DNA of 32,885 nt from Pseudomonadota bacterium (GCA_022572685.1 JACZVL010000011.1:1-32885); one strand, 5' to 3'. Shown: positions 22,003-30,384, counted from the stretch's first letter. Program-made: numbers and translations. The notes: a model not told the origin generated them from the letters alone.

Positions 22003-22266
22003 TTATACCAAAGGTCCTTAGTAATGACCCATAGAGACGGCTTCCCAAGGCTTTCGGCAAGGAGCGCGTGGCGTGGCGATGCGGGGCATCGCGAGCCATG
22101 CGGGACGCCGTCCGAAAACCTTGGGAAGCCGCCTCCGGTCGCGCGGGCGAACCGCCGGGGGCGTCGGGAAGCCTTGCCGATGTCCCACATCGCCGGCGGC
22201 TCCCCTCCTGCCCGGCGGATCGCCCGCGCGATCTCTATGGGTCATTACTAAGGACCTTTGGTATAA
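22003..22266. mobile_element. 264-bp MITE-like element with 35-bp perfect terminal inverted repeats
   Basis: The left end 22003-22037 (beginning TTATACCAAAGGTCCTTAGT) is the exact reverse complement of 22232-22266. Inside are a second inverted pair, GGCTTCCCAAGGCTTTCGG at 22039-22057 and CCGAAAACCTTGGGAAGCC around 22112-22130 (one mismatch), and a GCGATGC-GGG-GCATCGC hairpin. ORFs on both strands exist only because of this symmetry and encode nothing recognisable. There is no transposase. Outer bases TTA/TAA would fit a TA-type target duplication, as with IS630/mariner-like MITEs, but this is inference. It separates two tRNA-Leu genes. Confidence 0.8.
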
Positions 22267-22267
22267 A

Positions 22268-22354
22268 TGGTGCGGCTGAGAGGACTTGAACCTCCACGGG
22301 GTTTCCCCCACAGCGACCTCAACGCTGCGCGTCTACCGTTTCCGCCACAGCCGC
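22268..22354 (-). tRNA. tRNA-Leu, anticodon GAG
   Basis: An 87-nt class II tRNA with encoded CCA. The acceptor stem GCGGCTG/CAGCCGC is identical to that of the neighbouring tRNA-Leu. The anticodon arm is CAGCG-TT-GAG-GT-CGCTG, giving GAG. The variable arm is TGGGGGAAACCCCG and the T-arm GAGGTTCAAGTCCTC. It decodes CUC/CUU. The terminal repeat of the MITE-like element ends at 22266, a single base away from its 3' end. Confidence 0.96.
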
Positions 22355-22393
22355 CCGCTCGAACTTCGCCGGATCCTTTGGCACGGAGCCGGT

Positions 22394-22421
22394 TTTATAG
22401 CGTCCGCCCGCCAAAGGGCAA
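22394..22421 (-). promoter_or_regulatory. sigma-70-type promoter of tRNA-Leu(GAG)
   Basis: On the minus strand TTGCCC (22416-22421), a 16-bp spacer and TATAAA (22394-22399) form a good housekeeping promoter. It would initiate about 30 bases upstream of the mature tRNA 5' end. The position and quality fit a stable-RNA promoter. Confidence 0.5.
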
Positions 22422-22465
22422 TTGAATTCTACCGATTTTGGAGGCGAATTCGAGGTTCGGTGGGG

Positions 22466-22494
22466 CTTTACGGCCGCGCCACCGGCACTATGCT
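22466..22494 (+). promoter_or_regulatory. possible promoter of the DksA/TraR-like gene
   Basis: CTTTAC (22466-22471), 17 bp and TATGCT (22489-22494) give a plausible alphaproteobacterial sigma-70 promoter. Transcription would start near 22501, about 67 bases before the ATG at 22568. Both hexamers deviate from consensus, so this is tentative. Confidence 0.3.
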
Positions 22495-22567
22495 GGATTC
22501 CGGGGCCGAATCCGGCCGCCGCCGGAGGACGCGCGGCCACGGCCGCACAGCCTTGGAAAGCCCAGCC

Positions 22568-22924
22568 ATGAGCGACGGCAGCGACATCGATCCGGAAGCC
22601 GTCCGTGCGGCCTTGATCGCGCGCCGCGAGGGGCTGCTGCGCCTGGTGGGCTCGAGCGCCGAGGCGCGCCGAACCGTCGTGCTCGACCAGAGCCGGGTCG
22701 GGCGCCTGTCGCGCATGGACGCCCTGCAGTCCCAGGCGATGGCGGTGGAAACCGATCGCCGCCGCAAGGTCGAGCTGCAACAGATCGAGGCGGCGCTCGG
22801 CCGCATCGAGGACGGCGACTATGGCACCTGCGCCGGCTGCGGCGAGGCGATCGCGCGAAAACGCCTGGCGCTCAATCCGACCACGCCGGTCTGCATCGAT
22901 TGCGCCCAGTCCGCGGGCCGCTAG
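22568..22924 (+). CDS. DksA/TraR-family zinc-finger transcription regulator
   Basis: A 118-residue protein. A helical N-terminal part (VVLDQSRVGRLSRMDALQSQAMA, residues 37-59) corresponds to the coiled-coil tip that enters the RNA-polymerase secondary channel. A C4 zinc finger, C88-AG-C91 and C109-ID-C112 with a 17-residue spacing, follows, with the characteristic DGDYGTCAGCGEAI and LNPTTPVCIDC. It is shorter than full DksA (about 150 residues) and belongs to the short TraR/DksA-like group. It probably modulates initiation at stress or stable-RNA promoters. The start is the ATG at 22568, with GGAAAG upstream; the track start at 22286 runs through the tRNA gene and is rejected. Confidence 0.9.
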   Translation: MSDGSDIDPEAVRAALIARREGLLRLVGSSAEARRTVVLDQSRVGRLSRMDALQSQAMAVETDRRRKVELQQIEAALGRIEDGDYGTCAGCGEAIARKRLALNPTTPVCIDCAQSAGR

Positions 22925-22937
22925 CCGCTCCTTGGTA

Positions 22938-23129
22938 TCAGCCCTGGCGCCAGACCTGGCTCGACTTGCAGCGCTTGCAGATGCGGTTGTGCGGGCCGGC
23001 GGAGCCGAACCTCTCGCCGCACAGCAGGCAGCGGCGCAGGCAGGCCGGGTCCTTGTGGCTCTCGGTCTCGGGCTCGGTGGGCTCGGTCTTGGGCTCGGTC
23101 TTGGGCTCGGTCTTGGTCGTCTGGGACAC
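22938..23129 (-). CDS. small zinc-ribbon protein with KTEP repeats
   Basis: A 63-residue protein. The N-terminus is a low-complexity repeat (KTEPKTEPKTEPTEP) generated by a 12-bp DNA repeat. The rest is a compact Cys-rich module: C30, C34 and C37, then C51 and C54 (CLLCGERFGSAGPHNRICKRC), probably binding zinc. Small proteins with this GxxFxSxGPxNRxC pattern are widespread in alphaproteobacteria but uncharacterised. It starts with GTG with GGAGG ten bases upstream. It is convergent with the DksA/TraR-like gene, whose stop is 13 bp away. Confidence 0.7.
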   Translation of the reverse strand: MSQTTKTEPKTEPKTEPTEPETESHKDPACLRRCLLCGERFGSAGPHNRICKRCKSSQVWRQG

Positions 23130-23249
23130 GGTGCATCGGCCTCCAGCCTCCTAGGTAGGGGGCGATGCGGTCGAAACCTTGTCCGGATTGGGGCAATCCT
23201 GGGATGGTGGCCCTGGGGTCGCGGGCGACGCCGGCAAAAAGGCTGGAAT

Positions 23250-24503
23250 TCAGCGGGTCTTGGGCTGCCACTGTTGCGCCAGGCGCTGGGCCTCGTTGAG
23301 CTGATGGGCGCTCATGCCGCGGGCCAGGGCGTCGCGGCGGCGCGCGGCATCGGTGCGCGCCTGGCCCGGCGCAAACCGCGCGGCGGCGAGGTTGTACCAC
23401 TTGTAGGCCTGGACCAGGCTGACCGGCAGGCCGGCGCCGCCGTGATAGAGTTTCCCGAGCGCCAGTTGCGAGTCCGGGTCGCCCTGCTCGGCGGCCAGTC
23501 GATACCACTTGGCCGCCTCGGCGTAGCTCTGGGGCACGCCCTGGCCGCGCGCGGACATGGCGCCGAGATAGTGCTGCGCCACCGCCAGGCCCTGCCCGGC
23601 GGCCAGCCGCCAATAGCGGATCGCCTCGATGTCGTCCTTGGGCACGCCCAGGCCGTTGGCGTACATGTAGGCCAGATTGTGCTGCGCGTCCGGATGGTCC
23701 TGCGCCGCCGCCAGTTGCCACCAGCGCACCGCTTCGCCGTAATTCTGGCGCACCCCGCGGCCTTTCTCGTAGAGCACGCCGAGGTTGGACTGGGCCGCCG
23801 GCTGGCCTTGAAAGGCGGCCTTGGTCCACCACGCCGCCGCCTGGGCGTAGTCCTGCGCGACCCCGAGGCCCTTCGAATAGAGGTAGCCGAGATTGGTCTG
23901 CGCCTCGGCGGCGTCCTGTTCGGCCGCCTGGCGCCACCAGGCGGCGGCCTGGACGTAGTCTTGGGGCACGCCGAGGCCGCGCTCGTAAAGCGCGCCCAGG
24001 GTGGTCTGGGCGCCGATGTGACCCTGGGCGGCCGCCTTGCGCCACCAGACCGAGGCCTCGGCAAAGCTCTGCTCGACGCCCAGGCCCTTCTCGTAGTGGG
24101 CGCCCAGCCGGGTCTGGGCCTTCACGTGGCCCTGGTTGCCGGCGCGGCGATACCATTCGGCGGCGGCCGCGTAGTCCCGCGCCACCCCCTCGCCCCGGGC
24201 ATAAAGCTCCGCCAGGTTGAACTGGGCCTCGGCGTGGCCCTGTTCGCCGGCCAGCCGGTACAGCCTGACGGCCTCGGCCGAATCCTTTTCGACGTCCTCG
24301 CCGGCGGCATAGAGCCCGGCCAGGTGGACTTGCGCCAGCACGTCCCCAGCTTCCGCGAGCGGGCCCCAGATTTCGACCGCCGCGGCATAGTCACCGCGGT
24401 CGGCCGCTTCCAGGCCGGTCTCGAAGCTCGGGGTCGGGGTCTGGCAGGCCGCCAGGCCGAGCGCGGCGGCGATCGCGAAACACGCTAGGAGACGTCGCAT
24501 CAT
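23250..24503 (-). CDS. Sel1-repeat (SLR/TPR-like) lipoprotein
   Basis: A 417-residue protein. The signal peptide ends in a lipobox LAAC (about residue 20), predicting a lipoprotein of the inner or outer membrane. The body is nine consecutive 36-residue Sel1-like repeats with the pattern GxxxAQxxLGxLYxxGxGVxxDYxxAxxWWxxAA, visible from AEAGDVLAQVHLAGLYAAG to GDPDSQLALGKLYHGG. The C-terminal helical cap is LVQAYKWYNLAAAR and an RRRDALA segment. SLR proteins are scaffolds for protein-protein interaction in envelope biogenesis, signalling or secretion; the partner is unknown. It is a single gene facing the small zinc-ribbon gene 120 bp downstream. Confidence 0.93.
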   Translation of the reverse strand: MMRRLLACFAIAAALGLAACQTPTPSFETGLEAADRGDYAAAVEIWGPLAEAGDVLAQVHLAGLYAAGEDVEKDSAEAVRLYRLAGEQGHAEAQFNLAELYARGEGVARDYAAAAEWYRRAGNQGHVKAQTRLGAHYEKGLGVEQSFAEASVWWRKAAAQGHIGAQTTLGALYERGLGVPQDYVQAAAWWRQAAEQDAAEAQTNLGYLYSKGLGVAQDYAQAAAWWTKAAFQGQPAAQSNLGVLYEKGRGVRQNYGEAVRWWQLAAAQDHPDAQHNLAYMYANGLGVPKDDIEAIRYWRLAAGQGLAVAQHYLGAMSARGQGVPQSYAEAAKWYRLAAEQGDPDSQLALGKLYHGGAGLPVSLVQAYKWYNLAAARFAPGQARTDAARRRDALARGMSAHQLNEAQRLAQQWQPKTR

Positions 24504-24885
24504 GGTCCAAAATCCTAAGTTTTTCGGCCTTCTGTCCTAGTGTGGGTCCGCGCTGTTATAGGCCCGCCGGGGCCGAGGGGGCAACCGCCGGGGCCTGGGG
24601 ACGCCCTCACCCAGGTTTCGATTCAAGTTTGCCCGGGGGGTCGGCCTCCACTTGAGAGAATCGTCTGCAGAGGTATAATTCCGAGGTTAATAATGCGTTA
24701 CCGGTGCGCGTAGCCGTTGGGGGCAGAAAATGTTGCTGGCGCAGCTTTTCCGCAGCAATCGTCAAGCGTGGCGAACCGACCGTCGTCGACGGCAACGGCC
24801 GGACACGCCACCATGGCGATCCCGGGGCGGCGGCTATAGCCGGCCGGTGGGACCTGCCCGGATATCGGAACCGCGGAGGAAGCTC
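24504..24885. other. intergenic region with long leader upstream of the cytochrome gene
   Basis: This 382-bp spacer separates the divergent Sel1 and cytochrome genes. It holds the strong plus-strand promoter at 24652-24679. About 200 transcribed bases follow before the cytochrome ATG. These include an ATGTTGCTG...CAGCAATC stem-loop near 24730-24765, a CCGTC-GTC-GACGG hairpin and a GGCTATAGCC palindrome. The track ORFs in it (24704, 24730) have no recognisable product. The leader may be regulatory, or a small RNA; I cannot match it to a known riboswitch. Confidence 0.35.
24652..24679 (+). promoter_or_regulatory. near-consensus sigma-70 promoter
   Basis: TTGAGA (24652-24657), 16 bp, TATAAT (24674-24679). 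A perfect -10 is unusual for this GC-rich genome. Transcription would begin near 24686, giving a leader of about 200 bases to the cytochrome c gene, or a separate short transcript. Confidence 0.5.
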
Positions 24886-25257
24886 ATGAAGCGGCCGGCG
24901 CTTGCCGTCGCGATCTTGGTGGCGGCGAGCTTTCCGATTGCCTCGGCTGGGGCCGGGGGCCACGTCGAGGCCGGACGCAAAATCGCCGAAACCCACTGCG
25001 CGCGCTGTCACGTGGTCGGCGATTTCAACCCCATGGGCGGCATCGGCTCGACGCCGTCGTTCCAATTGCTGGCCAAGCGCGACGATTGGCTGGAGCGATT
25101 CCAGACCTTTTTCGAGCGCCGGCCGCATCCGGTCTTCGTGCGCGTGCCCGGCGTGGCCCGCTGGACCACGCTACCGTCCCACGTCAAGGAGTTCATGGTG
25201 ACGCCGGCGAACCTCGACGACGTCATCGCCTTCGTGGAGACGCTCCGGCCCGAGTGA
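24886..25257 (+). CDS. small periplasmic c-type cytochrome
   Basis: A 123-residue protein. A signal peptide (MKRPALAVAILVAASFPIASAGA) is followed by one haem-binding motif, CARCH, at residues 38-42. The mature domain of about 100 residues fits a class I monohaem cytochrome c, with a C-terminal helix NLDDVIAFVETLRPE. The usual PxM axial ligand is not obvious: the only Met near the expected position is M104 in KEFMVTP. Ligation may be atypical, or the distal ligand may differ. The ATG at 24886 has GGAGGA at ideal spacing, so the longer track ORF is rejected. It is single and convergent with the DUF5658-like gene. Confidence 0.85.
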   Translation: MKRPALAVAILVAASFPIASAGAGGHVEAGRKIAETHCARCHVVGDFNPMGGIGSTPSFQLLAKRDDWLERFQTFFERRPHPVFVRVPGVARWTTLPSHVKEFMVTPANLDDVIAFVETLRPE

Positions 25258-25303
25258 CGGAAGGGATTCGGAGTGGACGACCGGCCCAGCCCCCGGCCCC
25301 GGC

Positions 25304-25654
25304 CTAGATCGACCAGCCCGCCAGATAGAGATTGTTCGCGACCAGCAGCACGTAGGCCACGCTGACCACGGCGCCGGTGGCCAGCATGCGTTTGGAGGGA
25401 ATCCACAGCACCAGATAGGCGAGTGCCAGGTGGAACGCCATCTTCGGGAGCGACCACCAGGAGCCCAGGTCCAATTGCATCGAGCGCAGCAGCGGGTTGC
25501 CCTCGATTTGACCCGCGGCCAGCGCTACATTCGTCGAGACCAGGTCCAAGCCACCCACGATCACCATGGTGAAGGCCAATACCCGGCCCCAGCGCCGGAG
25601 CCGGTGGTCGTTTCGTGATGTGCGCGCGATACGCCGCGCCAGATCCAAACGCAT
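25304..25654 (-). CDS. small integral membrane protein, DUF5658-like
   Basis: A 116-residue protein. A basic N-terminus (RLDLARRIARTSRNDHRLRRWGR) precedes three hydrophobic segments: about 26-48 (VLAFTMVIVGGLDLVSTNVALAAG), 68-86 (MAFHLALAYLVLWIPSK) and 92-112 (ATGAVVSVAYVLLVANNLYL). The LDLVSTNVALAxGxxEGNPL motif between helices 1 and 2 resembles DUF5658 proteins of unknown function. The ATG at 25654 is preferred (GGGGTGG upstream); an in-frame GTG two codons earlier is possible. It is transcribed alone, convergent with the cytochrome gene. Confidence 0.7.
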   Translation of the reverse strand: MRLDLARRIARTSRNDHRLRRWGRVLAFTMVIVGGLDLVSTNVALAAGQIEGNPLLRSMQLDLGSWWSLPKMAFHLALAYLVLWIPSKRMLATGAVVSVAYVLLVANNLYLAGWSI

Positions 25655-25660
25655 GACCAC

Positions 25661-25996
25661 CCCAGTTCGCTTCTCGCCTGACCGATCGATTAACCATAGC
25701 GGTTAAGCATGTGATATTCCAGCCGAAATAGCTCAACTTTGGCGGGAAAGCAGGGTCTGGAGCGGCCCGCGCCGCCCGCGTTGCTCCGTCGATTCAAGGA
25801 AATACGTCAGGGCATTGATATTACTTATGTTTATTGCAGTTGGACTCGGGTTTGGGGGCCACGTGGCGGGAACCCGGGACCAGGCCCCTATCGCCACCAC
25901 CGCCCGTTCCTGGGCCGCACGTCCGGTTGGGCCTCGGCGCCCGCGCTGCCCGCAAACGAGAGATCGGCGGCCGCCGCGGCTCGGCATGAGCCCGCG
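25661..25996. other. intergenic region, no gene seen
   Basis: This 336-bp gap lies between the start of the DUF5658-like gene and the end of the CheY-like gene. ORFs crossing it on both strands have no recognisable product and are shadows. It has an AT-richer patch near 25815-25840 and the small inverted repeat annotated separately. I see no terminator with a clear U-tract. Confidence 0.4.
25690..25706. promoter_or_regulatory. small inverted repeat TTAACC-N5-GGTTAA
   Basis: Perfect 6-bp arms are separated by ATAGC, 36 bases upstream of the DUF5658-like start. The position suits an operator overlapping that gene's promoter, but no regulator can be named. Confidence 0.3.
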
Positions 25997-26431
25997 CTAA
26001 ATGATGAACTGTTGCTTCCTCCGGTGAATGAGGATGCGATTCACGAGGCCCAGCTTTTTCTCGAGCTCGTCCAGGGAGAACGGTTTCTTGATGTATCCGG
26101 TCACACCAAGGGACTTCGCCTCGGTGACCGAGTCGTAGTCGGCCAGGCCGGTGATCATAAGGAACGGCATGTCCGGATCGCAGGTCCGGACCTGTCTCAA
26201 CAGCTCTACACCGGTCAACCTCGGCATGTTCCAATCGCAGAGCACGAGGTCGATCTCGCCCTCTTCGGTGAAGATGCCCAGGAGGTCCAGTGCCTCCATC
26301 CCGTCCTTGGCGGTGAACACCTGGGTAATGCCAAGGTCCTTCAGCATGTTCCGGATCAGGTTCATGGACTCGAAGCTATCCTCGACCAGGAGGATCTTCA
26401 ATTGGTTCAGGCTCATGTCAAGCTGAGACAT
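25997..26431 (-). CDS. single-domain CheY-like response regulator
   Basis: A 144-residue receiver without an output domain. The acidic pair is E17-D18 (LLVEDSF), the phosphoacceptor D66 (LVLCDWNMP), the switch Thr T94 (LMITG) and the conserved Lys K116 (YIKKPF). The C-terminal QQFII follows the last helix. It starts at the ATG 26431, which overlaps the 3' end of the hybrid kinase gene by 14 bases, so it is co-translated with the kinase and is its likely phosphorylation partner or relay intermediate. An in-frame ATG at 26416 lacks an RBS. There is no DNA-binding domain, so output must be by protein interaction. Confidence 0.93.
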   Translation of the reverse strand: MSQLDMSLNQLKILLVEDSFESMNLIRNMLKDLGITQVFTAKDGMEALDLLGIFTEEGEIDLVLCDWNMPRLTGVELLRQVRTCDPDMPFLMITGLADYDSVTEAKSLGVTGYIKKPFSLDELEKKLGLVNRILIHRRKQQFII

Positions 26432-29123
26432 TGCTTAGCATCCTCTCGCCTCGACCGGAATGTGGACTGCCACTCCGATCGAGTTCGTCGCGGATCTCCC
26501 GGGCGAGTTCCTCCGGTGAAACCGGCTTGCTCAGGAAGGGCGTGCTCTCCGGTATCTCGACGCTGCCGGTACCTCGCGTCGGATACCCCGAAATGAACAC
26601 GGCCTTCAGCTCCGGACGTTTCTCCAAAAGGATTTTGTAAAGCTCGAACCCACCGAGCGACGGCATCACCACATCGCTGAGCAGCAGGTCGATGGACCGG
26701 TCGAGGTTCTCGTCGAGCTCCAAGGCCTCCAGACCGTTGCCCGCCACGAATACGGTGTATCCCAGATCGCACAGCACTTCGTGGGTCAGCTCCAGAAGCC
26801 GGTCGTCGTCCTCCACCAGGAGGATCGTCTCGCCCTTGCCCCGGTGCTCCAGCGCCACCTGCGCGGCCGCGGCCACTTCCGGCGCCTGTTCCACGACCGG
26901 CAGGTAGATGTGGAAGGTGGTGCCCACGCCGAGTTCGGTGGCGACGTCGATCGTGCCGCCCGACTGCTCGACGAAGCCATAGACCATCGCCAAGCCCAAC
27001 CCGGTCCCCTTGCCTTGTTCCTTGGTGGTGAAGAACGGCTCGAACAGGTGCGCCATCGTGTCTTCCTCGATTCCGGTTCCCCGGTCCGTCACCGAGATCC
27101 TTACGTAGCGCCCGGGTCCGATTTTCCCGTGTAGCCAGGTGGCCGCCTCCGTCACCTCCTCGATGCGCGCGCCGATCGTGATCTCGCCGCCCTCGGGCAT
27201 GGCGTCGCGCGCGTTGACGGCGAGGTTCATGATGGCCTGGCTGAACTCGGACTGGTCGGTCTTGACGCAGACCTTCTTGTCCGCGACCTCGATCCAGACG
27301 TCGTGGGATTCGCCGACCGAATGCACCAGCAGCCCCTTGATCTCGCCCAGGGCGTCGGCCACCCGGAACACGCGCTTCTCCATGATTTGGCGGCGGCTGA
27401 ACACGAGCAGCTGCTTGGTCAGGCTCGCGGCCTTTTCCGTGGCCGAGAGGATTTGTTCCAGGGATTTTCCGGCCACCTCTATGTCGTCGGGATGGCTCAG
27501 TATGCGCCGCGCGTAGCCCGAGATGACCATGAGAAGATTGTTGAAGTCATGGGCGATGCCGCCGGTCAGCCGGCCGACCGCCTCCATCTTCTGGGCGTGG
27601 TTGAGCTGCTCCTGGATCTGCTTGCGTCCCGTGACTTCGCTGCCGTAAAGGTTGATATAGGTTTCATCCTCGACCGGACAGATCGTGAAGGTGAACGCGC
27701 GGCTTTCGGCTTCGAATTCCAGTTCCCCGCGGCCTCCCGATTCCAGGGCCTGCCGCAACGTGGTTGCCAGCGAAGCGCCCAGGACCTGCAGATCGGCGGA
27801 TTCGAACAAGGCGCCGAACTCGCGGGCCGCCGGGTTGGCGTAAAGGACCTGTCCGGCCGCGGTCACGCGCAGCACCGGGCTCGGGTTCTCGTTCACGAAC
27901 TTGGCCATGTCCAAGATGCGTTTGCGGGCCAGTGTTGACTCGGTGATGTCCCGAATGATGACCGTGAATATCTTCTCGCCGTTTCGGTCGATCTTCGAGA
28001 TCGAAGCCTGGGCCGGAAACACCGAGCCGTCGGCGCGCAGTCCCGATATGTCACCTGTTTCGTCCATCATGCGGACGGCGGTCGTGGCGTTCCCGAATCT
28101 CCTCAGATACCTTTTATAGATTTCCCGAAACCGCATCGGAATCAGCAAATCGAAGGGTTGGCCGATTATCTCCTTCGCGGCATGGCCGAACATGGCTTCG
28201 GCGCCCTTGTTGAACAACTCGACGACCCCGCCGGCATCGACGGCCATGATCGCCTCGGGCGCGATTTCCAGGATCGTCGCAAGGCGCTCCTCGCTTGCCT
28301 GCAGCGCCGCCTCCGCCGCGCGGCGCTCGATGGCGTTCTGCCGGAAGATCCGCACGGCCCGGGCCATGGCGCCGATCTCGTCGCGCCGGTCGAGTTCCGG
28401 AATCTCAGCGTCATGATCGCCCTCGGCCAGCCGCGACATGGCGTCGCCGAGCGCCTTCAGCGGCCGGGTCAGCCGGACCCGGGTGAACAGGTAGAACCCG
28501 ATCAGCAGGACCGCCACCAGGGTCCCGACGATCACGGACGAGATCACCAAGAGCTGGATCACCCGGCTGGTCGCGGCGTAGACTTGCTCGCCGCTTTCTT
28601 GACGCGCCGCGCGCAGTTCCGCCTCGAGGGTATCGAAGGCCTCCAGCGCGGCGCTGTCGTCGATGCCGCTGGTCAGGTGGATGTCTTCCGCGGCAACCCC
28701 ATCGAGAACCAGGCGCTCGGCCAGGGAAACGCGCGCCCAGTGTTCGTCGATGGCGGTATTGACGGTGTCGAGCGCGACCCGTTCCCTCTGGGTCGTTCCC
28801 AGCGACTGATATCGGGTCAGGGCGATCGTGGCCCCGCGCAGGCTCTTCTGCACGTCGATCAGGCGGCGCTGGTCCCGGCGCAATATGAAATCGCTGATCT
28901 GATGGATCATGCCGCCGTATCCGAGCGCGGCCCTCAGGTCACCCAGTACGATCGCCTTGGTGGCCGCGCCCTTGTCGAAGCGCTCCCAGGTATCGGACAT
29001 GTGGCGCGCCTCGACGAACACCATCGTCGACGACAACCCGACGACGAACGCGGTGATCAGCAAGGCCGCGTTGATCGCGTTCCCGATGGTTTGAATACGG
29101 ACATGTTGCAGCCACTCGAACAT
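26418..29123 (-). CDS. membrane hybrid sensor histidine kinase (4HB-HAMP-PAS-PAS-HisKA-HATPase-REC)
   Basis: A 901-residue protein. TM1 is at about 15-37 and TM2 at about 188-213 ([26 protein letters not shown]); the roughly 150-residue helical periplasmic region between them has the look of a four-helix-bundle sensor. HAMP covers about 214-268, PAS1 about 275-400 (with RDITE) and PAS2 about 405-500. HisKA carries H525 in [11 protein letters not shown], the N box has N637 ([10 protein letters not shown]), and the G boxes are DRGTGI and [13 protein letters not shown]. The C-terminal receiver has D817 (LLLSDVVMP) and K866. It sits between an exported repeat protein (27 bp upstream) and a CheY-like protein (overlapping), suggesting one operon. 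The ligand is unknown. Confidence 0.95.
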   Translation of the reverse strand: MFEWLQHVRIQTIGNAINAALLITAFVVGLSSTMVFVEARHMSDTWERFDKGAATKAIVLGDLRAALGYGGMIHQISDFILRRDQRRLIDVQKSLRGATIALTRYQSLGTTQRERVALDTVNTAIDEHWARVSLAERLVLDGVAAEDIHLTSGIDDSAALEAFDTLEAELRAARQESGEQVYAATSRVIQLLVISSVIVGTLVAVLLIGFYLFTRVRLTRPLKALGDAMSRLAEGDHDAEIPELDRRDEIGAMARAVRIFRQNAIERRAAEAALQASEERLATILEIAPEAIMAVDAGGVVELFNKGAEAMFGHAAKEIIGQPFDLLIPMRFREIYKRYLRRFGNATTAVRMMDETGDISGLRADGSVFPAQASISKIDRNGEKIFTVIIRDITESTLARKRILDMAKFVNENPSPVLRVTAAGQVLYANPAAREFGALFESADLQVLGASLATTLRQALESGGRGELEFEAESRAFTFTICPVEDETYINLYGSEVTGRKQIQEQLNHAQKMEAVGRLTGGIAHDFNNLLMVISGYARRILSHPDDIEVAGKSLEQILSATEKAASLTKQLLVFSRRQIMEKRVFRVADALGEIKGLLVHSVGESHDVWIEVADKKVCVKTDQSEFSQAIMNLAVNARDAMPEGGEITIGARIEEVTEAATWLHGKIGPGRYVRISVTDRGTGIEEDTMAHLFEPFFTTKEQGKGTGLGLAMVYGFVEQSGGTIDVATELGVGTTFHIYLPVVEQAPEVAAAAQVALEHRGKGETILLVEDDDRLLELTHEVLCDLGYTVFVAGNGLEALELDENLDRSIDLLLSDVVMPSLGGFELYKILLEKRPELKAVFISGYPTRGTGSVEIPESTPFLSKPVSPEELAREIRDELDRSGSPHSGRGERMLSNVSA

Positions 29124-29150
29124 GGTAACGCCTCGCCCTTCACGCCGCCG

Positions 29151-29720
29151 TCAAGACCGGGATTTCGCCAAAATGGACGCCAGCCGACGGTGCGCCAGAT
29201 CGACCAGGCCGTAGACATGAGAGGGTGTCTTGCCGCGAAAACTGTTGCGCGCGTAGAACTGTGTAATCGGCAGTTTCCGGTTGCCAAGTTCGAGAATATG
29301 GCCCACCAGGTCATCGAGCACATGGCCACTCTCCAGAAACACGTCGCTGGGCGTCACGGTCCGCTCGCCTCCGTCGCCCGAGGGCGTGCCTGTTCGGCGC
29401 CCGGGTGACTCGTCGTTATGCGGTGAATGGAAGTCGTGGAACCGGGATTGGAAAGCCTTCACCAGGGCCAGGACGTCCCTGGGTTGCTTGCCTTCGAACG
29501 GCTTTGGCGCGGTCGCGGAGAGCTCGCCGACCCAGCGCTCGTCGTCCGAGGTAAGGCCCCCGACCGCGAGCAGACTGTTGTTGATGTTGACCCAGAGCCC
29601 GAACACCTGGCTGGGAGTCAAGCCCAACTCCAGCGCGCGCGCTTGGCCCGGACTCGCAACCGTCCCCAGAGCCACTGCCCCCAGAACCGTTGCCATCGCC
29701 AAGGCGATCGTCTTCAGCAT
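29151..29720 (-). CDS. exported protein with four TPSxV helical repeats, unknown function
   Basis: A 189-residue protein with a signal peptide (MLKTIALAMATVLGAVALGTVASPGQARA, cleavage near residue 29). The mature part holds four imperfect repeats: GLTPSQVFGLWVNINNSLLA (33-52), EGKQPRDVLALVKAFQSRF (77-95), TVTPSDVFLESGHVLDDLVG (121-140) and RGKTPSHVYGLVDLAHRRLAS (162-182). The shared pattern is TPSxV-x-x-L followed by an amphipathic helix. I do not recognise the family. The ATG at 29720 has GAGGG upstream and is preferred to 29771. It is the first gene of an operon with the hybrid kinase, so a role as periplasmic ligand-binding or accessory sensor for that kinase is a reasonable inference. Confidence 0.75.
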   Translation of the reverse strand: MLKTIALAMATVLGAVALGTVASPGQARALELGLTPSQVFGLWVNINNSLLAVGGLTSDDERWVGELSATAPKPFEGKQPRDVLALVKAFQSRFHDFHSPHNDESPGRRTGTPSGDGGERTVTPSDVFLESGHVLDDLVGHILELGNRKLPITQFYARNSFRGKTPSHVYGLVDLAHRRLASILAKSRS

Positions 29721-30384
29721 CGGAACCCTCGCCCTTGGTTGCGCCGGGACGGCCGGCAGAGATGCCGTCACCGTCCCGGTCGCCGTTGCCCCAGACCTGG
29801 CCTCGTCGAGGCCACGCCCTCTCGTACCCCTCGCCGCCCGGTCCCGTTGGCCCGGCCACGGCCACCAGCCGCCGGCCCGAACGAGCCCGGGCGCGATCGG
29901 CGGAAACCTCCCGCCGTCGCCCCAGCCAGAAAATAATCTGGCATCCGGCTACAGTAAGTAGCGGTTCGATTTTAAAATTGACTTAACATCCGACAGTCGT
30001 TACGTAATTATATCGTTGATAATAGTAGGAGCTATAACTATTGATATACTATATACTAATCTTGTCAGGCAACCTATCTAGATTTGCAGGTGCGCCCGGC
30101 GCGCGGTTTCGCCGGCGCCGGTGATCGGGCCTGGACACTGGGAGTGGAGCCGCGTGATCGGGTTCGGCGGCGGCCCGCACCGGTGCCCAAATCGGAGATG
30201 TTGTTATGTCAGGGCAATTTCATATTGCACGGTCCGAAGGTGTGACGGATAATCGCGACAGTAGCCCCTGTGGACCGGAACTCTTCGTCCAAGTTGAAAG
30301 GTCGGCCACTCGCAATGCCAAGATCGCTGGCGGAATCATGGAATTCGGCGAGTGGCCCGTGCGGATAGGTGTGGGGAGTTGCCA
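29721..30384. other. 664-bp divergent intergenic region with AT-rich core
   Basis: It separates the two divergent signalling operons. The part near 29721-29930 is GC-rich without a credible gene. From about 29935 to 30085 it is strongly AT-rich and carries promoter-like hexamers (TTGACT at 29978-29983; TATACT at 30045-30050 and 30052-30057), but no pair with ideal spacing stands out. Both operon promoters, and any operator for the LuxR-type regulator, most likely lie here. A possible small ORF at 30206-30397 is listed separately. Confidence 0.45.

Noticed and set aside
22024-22251. Short ORFs on both strands inside the inverted-repeat element
   Set aside because: They arise from the symmetry of the terminal repeats (MTHRD at both ends) and contain no domain or good RBS.
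24607-25128. 173-aa minus-strand ORF over the cytochrome leader
   Set aside because: It is antisense to the cytochrome c gene with its CARCH motif, and the translation has no recognisable features.
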